A stretch of 64,000 bases of DNA, from contig OY755240.1 in NCBI GenBank assembly GCA_963576725.1, positions 96,692,316 to 96,756,315 on the forward strand. Direction: 5' to 3'. The notes below the pieces were generated by a model. It was given only the letters and a program-made list of their open reading frames with translations. It did no database searches and was not told the DNA's origin. The DNA is from Azorinus chamasolen. Its lineage: Eukaryota; Mollusca; Bivalvia; Cardiida; Solecurtidae. The number at the start of each line of letters is the position of its first letter. Within the stretch, counting starts at the first letter, position 1. The translations under genes and the position numbers were made by a program. Shown here piece after piece: positions 30,387-38,776 of the stretch.

Positions 30387-30608
30387 TACTCCATAAATAC
30401 GCTTTTCTGTGCCTTTGTAAACAGAGTAGACCCAGAACAGACGGCTCCTATAGGGTCTGCTCTTTTTGCTTACGATGTTTTATAGATACTCGTATGACCA
30501 TTGCCCATACCTCCACTGTCCATGTGCTATTACATACATAACAACTAATCTAATTAATATACACACGGTCATTATTTCTTATATAAATATTCATTAGGTA
30601 AAGTAAAA
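30387..30608 (+). mobile_element. Type A MITE, core shortened
   Basis: AACCATTTACTCCATAAATA to AAATATTCATTAGGTAAAG; the core is GTAAACAGAGTAGACCCAGA ACAGACGGCTCCTATAGGGT CTGCTC, lacking half of the right arm. Confidence 0.65.
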
Positions 30609-30704
30609 GATTGAGGAGCACTATACAAATCGGTTAATTCAATGAATCCAACTTCATATACACTGTATACACCCAGCTGCTACGTCCTCCACACGGTAGT
30701 TGTT

Positions 30705-31400
30705 CTGGTATATAATGTTATTGACCTTTAACTAGTCTTGTATATCATGTCCTTGATATTTAGCTGGTCTGGTATATAATGTCCTTTAGCTGGTCTGGTA
30801 TATAATGTCCTTTAGTTGGTCTGGTACATGTATATAATGTCCTTTAGCTGGTCTGATATATGATGTCCTTTAGTTGGTCTGGCATAATTATGTCATTGAA
30901 CTTTAGCTGGTCTGGTATATATTGCCCTTGACACGATAGCTAGTCTGGCATATAATGTCCTTGGTCTTTAGCTGGTCTGGTTTATAATGTCATTGACACG
31001 GTAGCTGGTCTGGTATATAGGCATAATGTCATTGATCTTTAGCTGATCTTGTATATAATGTCATTGACACGGTAGCTGGTCTGGTATATAGGCATAATGT
31101 CCTTGGCCTTTAGCTGGTCTGGTTTATAATGTCATTGACACGGTAGCTGGTCTGGCATATAATGTCCTTGGTCTTTAGCTGGTCTCGTTTATAATGCCAT
31201 TGACACGGTAGCTGGTCTGGTATACAGGCATAATGTCATTGATCTCTAGCTGATCTGGTTTATAATGTCATTGGTCTTTAAGTAGTCTGGTATATAATGT
31301 CGTTGAACTTTAGCTGGTCTGGGATATAATTTCCTTGACCTTTAGTTGGTCCGGTATATAATGCCCTTGACCTAGCTTGTATATAATGCATTTGCTCTTT
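30705..31400 (+). repeat. ~32-bp minisatellite with higher-order variation
   Basis: Consensus CTTTAGCTGGTCTGGTATAT AATGTCCTTGAC, with variants GACACGGTAGCTGGTCTGG and TATATAGGCATAATGTC that recur every two or three units, suggesting a higher-order repeat. Confidence 0.85.
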
Positions 31401-31494
31401 AGTATGCTAAGTAATTGTCTGTAAATATACAGCACCGTCTTATTATCATTTCAAATAAGATTTTCTTACATTTGTATTTAAAGACGTTTACAAT

Positions 31495-31770
31495 CAGAAT
31501 ATAAACCAGATTGGATCTCGATGAGACAATTTCCCTTTTCGGCGTCTAATCTGGATCTAAACTGTTCGAAAAAGATATGACGAACTGGCTTGTACATGAT
31601 CTAGAGCTAAACGGTTATCTTCCTAAGCGCGAGTTGACTAGCATTTTCAAACAGCTTGAATCCTAATGAGACCGCTATGTGGTATCGAGTAACTCGGTGT
31701 CTCCGAAGGATCGAAGCTCGGCCAAAATATTCTATCAATAGTTTCTAAAAGGCCTGACGGAATTAACCTT
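31495..31770. mobile_element. Two degraded type B MITE cores
   Basis: AACCAGATTGGATCTCGATG AGAC...GGCGTCTAATCTGGATCTAA ACTGTTC (31510-31566) and AAACAGCTTGAATCCTAATG AGACC...TCGAGTAACTCGGTGTCTCC (31650-31705). Confidence 0.55.
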
Positions 31771-31794
31771 TAAACTTCGGGACACGAGTCACTA

Positions 31795-31842
31795 ATGTCC
31801 TTTGCAAACAATGTAGACCCAGATGAGAGGGCTCCTAGTGAT
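31795..31842. mobile_element. Type A MITE half core at LINE B 5' boundary
   Basis: TTTGCAAACAATGTAGACCC AGATGAGAGGGCTCCTAG is the left core arm; the rest is missing where LINE B begins, which suggests LINE B inserted into or next to the core. Confidence 0.55.
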
Positions 31843-32067
31843 AGAATTGGGTTGTTTTATTGAACACGCAAATCTTTTGAACTGCAAATATCCAGGTTAT
31901 TGCTGTGATAGGGTGAGACCGGGGTGAACGAAGATTTGTCAATGACCCAGAAAGCACGTGAAAATTTGAGAAAAGAATTGTTAGATTGTGAAGTGTAAAG
32001 ACATGGATATTTTGACGCTGAGAATTTTGGACTTTGATGGTTTAACGTGAATGGCCAGTGTTGAATA

Positions 32068-33186
32068 GTGCTTACAGATGGATATAAACAATTTGCACTC
32101 ATGCAAGAAACAGCCACTGCATCTAAAATTCAGAAGAAGAAACGTAAAAAAGCTGAAAAAAGAAAGCCTAGCAAATCTCCAGAAGCTATTTATAGCGACG
32201 GTCAGTCACCTGGTCAAACCGGTTCGATCACCCCAGGTACTTCGATTACAGCACAGGTAAACAAATTTACTCCAAACCCTCTCTACGATAGCTGCCAAGA
32301 TTATACATCGTCCGTCATGAATCGAACAGTGTCTCCAGTTATGAACTTTTCTCAACAGCCAACATATGGCTTTCAACCTCAGACACCACAAGCTACTTTT
32401 ATGAATTCTCCACCACCATGGGCAATAGGGCTCATTGAAGATGTAAAGTCGATCAAATCAGTTATTTAGAAAATAGACAGAATAGAAGAAACAGTCAGTA
32501 ATATTAAACTACAAATGGAATCAAAAGTTGCGAAATTAGGGGACGAAAATGAATGAAATAGACTCAGCTTGTGATTTCATAAGTAATGAAAGCGACCAGC
32601 AGAAAACAGAACTGAAGCAGGCTAAAGATCAAATCAAAGATTTAGACAAAAAGCGTAAACAGCTTGAAAAAACGCACACTCGTTTGAAGAACAGTACCAG
32701 AAATCTAGAGACGACATGCTCGACTTAAAAGCCCGCTCAATGCGCGACAATTTATTATTCTACGGAATCAAGGAAACAACAGAAGATGAAGACTGTGAAT
32801 CTGGAGTGAAAGACTTTATTAAGGCAGCACACATGGACATAGACACAAGTCATATGGAAATCGACCGCGCACATAGGCTTGGATCCAGTAAAGCCAAGAA
32901 ACCCCATCCAATTGTGGTTTAATTCTACAATTGCAAAGACCGCTAAATGGTGCGTGCAAAATCATTAGAAGCTGGCATTAAAGCGACACTCTATGATCTA
33001 AATTTAGGAGTAGGAGTTCAGTCACCAAAAGAATACCGAGACGCCAGGAAAGCTCTGAACCCCATCAGCAAAGACGAAGAATGCCGCGGAAACAGCACGC
33101 GCATTGTCGGTACCAAACTCTACGCCAACAACGTCATCAAGAAAAAGTACGTTAACGGAAGTGTATGTGACCACTTCACCGAATAG
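32068..33186 (+). pseudogene. LINE B ORF1 (L1-type nucleic-acid chaperone), broken
   Basis: The N-terminal part (32068-32469) is basic (KIQKKKRKKAEKRK), then Pro/Ser/Gln-rich; it ends at TAG after SIKSVI. The next frames continue KIDRIEETVSNIK and, from 32551, a heptad-rich coiled coil (LKQAKDQIKDLDKKRKQLEK). From 32716 the RRM is intact: ARSMRDNLLFYGI, EIDRAHRLGS, PHPIVV, then a stop. The last part (32947-33186) is the C-terminal domain (LEAGIKATLYDLNLGVGVQS, then YRDARKALNPI). At least three frame breaks in about 1.1 kb. Known relatives form trimers that bind element RNA. Confidence 0.75.
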
Positions 33187-33204
33187 GGAAGTCATGAGAA
33201 AAAC

Positions 33205-33717
33205 ATTTCGATTCTAACATGGAATATTAACGGCCTTGCGCGAAAAGTTTTAGACCCAGACTTTATTGAAATTATTCATAGTTATGATATTGTGCTTTTA
33301 TCAGAAACATGGATCTCTAGCAATACTCATTTCAACCTTGAAATACAAGGATATGACAGTGAACATTTACATGGTAATAAAACTCATAATGTAACTAAAG
33401 GCCGATACAGCGGCGGACTATCTGTTTACTACATGCATTCAATTTCAAACAAAATTCAAATTGTTGAAAAACAACAAAATGGTATAATATGGATCAAGTT
33501 ATGTAAAGACCTATTTTGCTTCAATGAAAATGTTTATATATGTAACACCTATATCCCACCATCAAACTCGAATGTTATAAATCCTGACACTTTCGACTTT
33601 TTTAACGAATTAGAAATAGGGCTAGAAAAATACAAAAGTTTAGGAAAATGCTTTGTGACAGGAGATCTTAATAGTCGATCCTCAGATCACGTGCTCGATG
33701 GGTATGGTAAACGCTAG
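33205..33717 (+). pseudogene. LINE B endonuclease domain (APE-type), truncated
   Basis: Starts ISILTWNINGLARKVLD, continues YDIVLLSETWISSNT (catalytic Glu), GGLSVYYMHS, ICNTYIPPSNS and CFVTGDLNSRSSDHV (catalytic Asp and Asn). A stop after GYGKR at 33715 cuts the domain before the terminal SDH motif; homologous sequence continues in other frames (IGNGRLHSDLGIGDYTFHSG). Confidence 0.8.
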
Positions 33718-34530
33718 ATCGAGCTTTGTCAGACGACGTCTTTTGTTATAGGTAACGGTCGCCTGCATAGCGATCTAGGTATTGGGGATTATACATTCCA
33801 TTCAGGTAAAGGCTCAAGCGTGGTATATTATTTGTTATTGCATGCAAACGATCTGAACGATGTTACACACTTTAAAGTTTTAAACCCTACAGAAATTATC
33901 GCATTTGATGAGAGTAAAGTAGAGGAATTTAAACTTACCCTGGTACTAAACCGAAAATACACCATAGCGACTGTATCGAAGATATAACAAATAAGTTTGT
34001 ATCGATTTTACACGATTGTTCTACGAAGGTATTCGGACACACAGTTGGCTTATTTAAACAACAGAAAACGAAAGGAAATCAAAATAAAAAGCAATGGTTT
34101 AACACAGACTATTATACTGCTAGGAAACAGTTTAATAAAGCAAGAAATGCATTCAATAGGAATAAAGCAAATGAAACACTACGTAACAATTTCTTAGAAG
34201 CAAAGTCAAACTACAATAAAACAAAACGTACTTCAAAAAATAAATACGTAAGAAATGAAAAAAATCAATTTATCACGTTTAGTTAAATCTAACCCAACAC
34301 AATTCTGGAATAAAATTAAACAGCAGTATACGAAATAAACAGAAACAGGCAAAACATCTTAATATAACTGATTTATATGAACATTTCAATAACTTGTATA
34401 GTTGCGAAAATGATAACAACGACGACGCCGACAACACCACCGATAACAATGGTAATAACAGTAACAACAACGACGACAACAGGGACAACAGGGACAACAA
34501 CAACAACAATAACAATAATAACAATGATTC
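33718..34530 (+). pseudogene. LINE B connector with asparagine-coding microsatellite
   Basis: Recognisable pieces are KQWFNTDYYTARKQFNKARN near 34090 and LVKSNPTQFWNKIKQQ near 34280, in shifting frames. At 34400-34526 an (AAC/GAC)n tract reads as Asn/Asp-rich (NDNNDDADNTT...NNNNN) in frame with NDSLNEHIF. A run of six T at 34544-34549 then breaks the frame into the RT. Confidence 0.7.
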
Positions 34531-34535
34531 TTTAA

Positions 34536-35545
34536 ATGAACACATTTTTTGATGATGATTTAGACAAAGATATAACTATGCCTGAATTAAGGGACGCTGT
34601 ATTCTCTCAAAATAACAACAAGAGTAGTGGACTAGATAATATATGTGCTGAAATTTATAAACATTCATTTGAAGAGACCTCCCAATTTATGTTAAACCTT
34701 TTTAATCGATTGCTATCAAAGGGAGAGTACCCAAGCTGCTTCGGCGAAGGAATCATTTGCCCAGTATTCAAAGGAGGCGACATAGAAGATCCAAAAAATT
34801 ATAGAGGTATAACTCTAATAAATATTCTTTCAAAAATATACTCACAAATCATTTTGAATAGACTCACAAAATGGAGCCAAACACATGATAAAATAATTCA
34901 AAACCAATTTGGCTTCCAAAAAGGCAAGTCCACGATCGATTGCATCTTCGTATTACACTCCATAATTGCAAATACATAGCAAATAAAATGAAACTGTATT
35001 GTGCCTATATAGATTTTGAAAAGTTTTTCGACAAAATTGATAGAACTTACTTATTTCATAAGTTAATAACAGAAAATATAAGCTCGAAACTGGTAACAGC
35101 ACTTAAAAGTATGTACAGGGTAGTTAAGGCATGTGTTAGATATAATACTGAAACATCATCATTTTTCGAATCAAACATCGGTGTAAAACAAGGGGACCAG
35201 TGCTCTACCATAATGTTTTTATTTTTCGTAAATGATATATTGACACGTCTAAATAGTAATATTGATGGCTTATTCACTCTTGATGACGCAACATTATTCA
35301 TTCTCTTATTTGCTGATGATGCGGTACTTTTTGCACATACCCCACAGGCTCTACAATCCTTACTTAACGATCTACAAATATATTGCAACTCTTGGGGACT
35401 AAAGGTAAATACAAAGAAAACAAAAATCATGATATTCGAGAAAGGGCGACCTACAAAATATGATTTTTATTATAATAATATGAAACCAGATTTAGCAGAA
35501 TCCTTTAAATGTCTCGGTATAAACATGTTAAAAAACGGAAATTGA
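34536..35545 (+). pseudogene. LINE B reverse transcriptase, two overlapping frames
   Basis: Part 1 (34536-34979): ELRDAVFSQNNNKSSGLDNI, YPSCFGEGIICPVFKGGD, NYRGITLINILSKIYSQIIL, NQFGFQKGKSTID. Part 2 (34940-35545): YCAYIDFEKFFDKIDR (motif A, both Asp), IGVKQGDQCSTIMFLFFVND (motif B), LLFADDAVLFA (motif C), then NTKKTKIMIF and CLGINM. All catalytic residues are kept. One frameshift lies near 34975 and a stop ends part 2. Confidence 0.85.
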
Positions 35546-35587
35546 TTCCGAACACAGAAAAAATTAGCCGAACACTCCCTATTTGCT

Positions 35588-36486
35588 ATGCACAATTTAT
35601 TCATAATTTTTAACCAGTTAGATCTAGTTATAACAGATAAGTGTAAACGTTTTGACAGCCTAGTAGGATCTATACTTAATTACGGATCTGAAATTTCAGG
35701 ATACCACGAATGTAAAACTATGGAACAAATATACTGTAAATTTCTGAGAAAGGTATTATGTGTTCGAAAAAGTACTAATCTTGATGGTTTGTATGGAGAG
35801 CTAGGTAGATATCCTATGAAGATACGTCGAAAAATCTTAATAATTAAATATTGGATAAAAATGATCCAATCTGAAAATAATACACTTGTAAAGAGAATAT
35901 ACAATATGTTAAAGCAAATAATAACAACACATATGGCGGTACAAATTGAGCATCACATGTTAAACAAATTCTTGATGAAATAGGAATGTCAGATGTATGG
36001 ATAATGCAAGAGAATACCACGATAAATTTTAATGTCATTAAACAACGACTCATAGATTCATACAAGCAAAACTGGCATAATAGTATCAACAATTCAAGTC
36101 GACTAATGTCATACTGTAAATACAAAGAAAATCTCGAAATAGATAACTACCTTAGCAGCATAAATATTAATAGTTACAGAATTGCCCTTACCAAATTTAG
36201 ACTCTCTTCACATGATTTAGCTATTGAGAAAGGCAGACATTTAAATATACCAAGAACAGAAAGAATCTGTAAAAATTGCAACATGAACATGATAGAAGAC
36301 GAATACCAATTCCTCTTAGTATGTCCGAAATCCAATGAATTACGACGACAATATTTTTCTCATAACTTCTGTCGGTGGCCAAATACTCATACATTTAAAA
36401 ACTTGATGTCATCTAAATCACCAAGAAGTATCCGTAATCTCTCGAAATTTATTTACAATGCATCCAAACTTAGAGGTGAAAATTAG
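35588..36486 (+). pseudogene. LINE B C-terminal region with Cys-rich motif
   Basis: Frame 1 (35588-35983): LVGSILNYGSEISGYHECKT, FLRKVLCVRKSTNLDGLYGE, LGRYPMKIRRK. Frame 2 (35986-36486): MSDVWIMQE, RLIDSYKQNWHNSI, LTKFRLSSHDLAIEKGRH, then RICKNCNMNMIEDEYQFLLV CPKSNELRRQY, a probable metal-binding block. It ends at TAG 36484. A single stop between the two frames is the main defect. Confidence 0.8.
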
Positions 36487-36845
36487 AAAACTAAAAATTC
36501 ACAATCTCTGCCGCATCATTCGTATACCCAAAATAAGAAAATACATTTATTTATTTGATTTACCATAACTCTGATCAGTCTATACTTCTCTGTAAACTTT
36601 ACTGAATGAAGAATTTAACTTTCCATGTCATTGCTCTTTACGTATGTAGATATTTATTTGTACATATATATTGATGGCTATGAATATTCCTATGCTATTT
36701 TATGCCGAATAAAGATTTGTATCTTGTTAGATTGATAATAGTGCATTTATAAGTTACCGTCAGAATATTATATTTAGTTGATAGTAAAATATATTGGCTT
36801 ACAATAGCCACACTAATTACGAAATTATCATTGAAATTGTAAGAG

Positions 36846-37094
36846 TTAACCCTTTCCCTCATACAAACATGTTTTCACGCATTTGCAAACAGAGTAGACC
36901 CAGATCAGACGGCTCCTAGAGGAACCGTCTGATCAGGGTCTACTCTGTTTGCTAATAGAATTTGATAGATCTGTTTGTTTACTTTCTAAAATGTCTACAA
37001 TGTTCCACCTTCCATATTTCTTTATAACTATTTTGTTAATAAATATTCAGTAGATATTGAAAAATGGCCTAAATATAGAACAGGGAAAGGGTTA
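36846..37094 (+). mobile_element. Type A MITE, best preserved copy
   Basis: Ends TTAACCCTTTCCCTCATACA and AACAGGGAAAGGGTTA. The core hairpin 36888-36953 pairs TTGCAAACAGAGTAGACCCA GATCAGACGGCTCCT with AGGAACCGTCTGATCAGGGT CTACTCTGTTTGC around AG. Total length about 249 bp. Confidence 0.85.
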
Positions 37095-37234
37095 TTAGTC
37101 ATATTTGTATTTGGTAAACGGATGTCCGTTCTGCGAGTTGTGGCCCTTGCTATTATATAGTATATTTAAACCCCTATGAAACGATACAGACCCCTATGAT
37201 TCTTCTAAGCGCAGTCTGGCTGGCATTTCCAATT

Positions 37235-37320
37235 AGCCTGGACCATTATGAAATGTCGGTAGACTTGGCTATAAATCAGGATCCAACTTTCTGTCTCTCA
37301 ATCAAAAAAGCTCGAACCAA
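37235..37320. mobile_element. Diverged type B MITE remnant
   Basis: CTATAAATCAGGATCCAACT TTCTGTCTCTCAATCAAAAA AGCTCGAACC resembles the right core arm and flank. Confidence 0.35.
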
Positions 37321-37404
37321 CTACAAATAAATGAAAATTGCAACATATTCAAGTTTGACAGACATTACAGTGCTCAGTAAGATGAGGATTAAGCTTTCTC
37401 TCAG

Positions 37405-37409
37405 TCCCT

Positions 37410-37444
<35 letters not shown>

Positions 37445-37455
37445 CCTCCTCCTCC
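37405..37455 (+). repeat. C/CT/TCC simple repeat
   Basis: Runs of C, (CT)n and (CCT)n; a 68-codon frame through it is Pro/Ser/Leu-rich artefact. Confidence 0.9.
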
Positions 37456-37884
37456 TCTACTCAAAGTAGAATTTCTGCCGTTGCTCTTCATCATATGTTA
37501 TTATAAAGAGATATTTCTATTATTTTATGTGTTTTGACAATTGTTTGATAACTGTGGTAAACAAAATATTAACTTTTCTTAATCGATTCATTTTGTATAC
37601 ATTCTGTACAGCCACAGCTGGTAGCTACAATGACTACATGGTTGTATTGGTTTCTTTTCTATAGTAAATATTTTATTTAGGTACATGTTAATAATATAAA
37701 TATTCAGAGCTCTAGATTAGGGTGGTATTTCATTCTTACAGCTCTTAAATATGAAACGCTTTGGACGATTCTAATGACTGTAAGCTGGGTAGCATGTAAC
37801 ACTTTCCATGTTCTACATTTATTCCAAATTTCAATACCTACTGAATATTCATGGACAGAATAGTTATCATGCTTTATAATACAG

Positions 37885-37985
37885 TAGAACCTGGTTTACG
37901 CGACCATTCATTTATTGATTACATGAACCTTTAGTGCAGGACAAAAGGAATACAAAAACTGTTAATACCATTTCGATCAAACAAT
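37885..37985. mobile_element. Truncated Tigger-like MITE
   Basis: TACAGTAGAACCTGGTTTAC GCGACCATTC left end, then TTTAGTGCAGGACAAAAGGA; the right half is absent. Confidence 0.55.
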
Positions 37986-38361
37986 ATTTAACATTTTCCT
38001 TCATATACACGCCTTCAAAAAACTGCCACAGGAGCCGCCTGGGTCCATGCTGATAAAGCTTTTAGTTGAGTCTGAGTTTCGTTCTCAAGCTTTTGATTGG
38101 TCAGATTTGAGTTCTCAAGCTTTTGATTGGTCAGATTTGAGCCAAAAGCTCAAATCTGACCAATCAAAAACTTGAGAACGATCTCAGACTCAACTAAAAG
38201 TTTTATAAGCATGGACCCAGATCAGGGTCTGCTCTATCTGCTTATGAACTTATAATAGATATGAATCTTTGGTTTCTACCAATACTAATGGAAAACATAC
38301 TTCTACTAAACATTCGTAATGTCATTATTTCTTAATATATGAATGTTCAACAGGGAAAGGG
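37985..38361 (+). mobile_element. Type A MITE with nested foldback C
   Basis: Left CATTTTCCTTCATATACACG CC, core arm GCCACAGGAGCCGCCT, then foldback C (38040-38219), then GATCAGGGTCTGCTCTATCT GC and the right end TTCAACAGGGAAAGGGT. The foldback replaces the centre of the core hairpin. Confidence 0.7.
38040..38219. repeat. Foldback C palindrome, nested
   Basis: GGGTCCATGCTGATAAAGCT and AAGTTTTATAAGCATGGACCC are the outer arms; the CTTTTGATTGGTCAGATTTG segment is duplicated in the left arm, as in the copies at 23310 and 29228. Confidence 0.85.
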
Positions 38362-38464
38362 TGGACGAGTAGTTAAAATACTCCAACCATTTGTACTTAA
38401 TGTGCAGGGACATGAGAACATAACCAATGTCTAGGTCTCCGATATATTTCTTCCTCTTTTTCAG

Positions 38465-38520
38465 GCACCATGTACCTACAAATATCATTTCTGTGCCTGT
38501 TGAGTTCGGTAGCGCTTGTG
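38465..38520 (+). CDS. Secreted protein exon 1 (signal peptide)
   Basis: Acceptor TTTCTTCCTCTTTTTCAG ends at 38464; five untranslated bases, ATG at 38470, 17 codons, donor GTAAGT at 38521. The exon encodes most of the signal peptide. Confidence 0.75.
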
Positions 38521-38715
38521 GTAAGTAATCGTCTTGTCACTATATATTTATATTTCTCAAACTACTGAGGGAGACAGAGACAGACAGACAGACAGAGACA
38601 GAGACAGGACAGATAGAGACAGAGACAGAGATATACACACACACACAGACATAGGAGACAGAGACAGAGACAGACAGATAGACAGAGAGACAGACAGACA
38701 GATATATATATATAT

Positions 38716-38776
<61 letters not shown>

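Larger units (their letters stand above)
31845..36732 (+). mobile_element. LINE B: near full-length two-ORF LINE, inactive
   Basis: Structure: 5' UTR (31845-32067), ORF1 (32068-33186), ORF2 endonuclease (about 33205-33717), decayed connector (33718-34530), RT (34536-35545), C-terminal region (35588-36486), 3' UTR ending GCCGAATAAAGATTTGTATC (36730). ORF1 has an L1-like coiled coil, RRM and C-terminal domain. RT has FADDAVLFA. The C-terminus has a Cys-rich block (CKNCN...EDEYQFLLVCP), also seen in the fragment at 61735-62990. Frames are broken at several places, so it is a recent but dead copy. Clade is uncertain; it is not the CR1-like type of LINE A. Confidence 0.8.
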
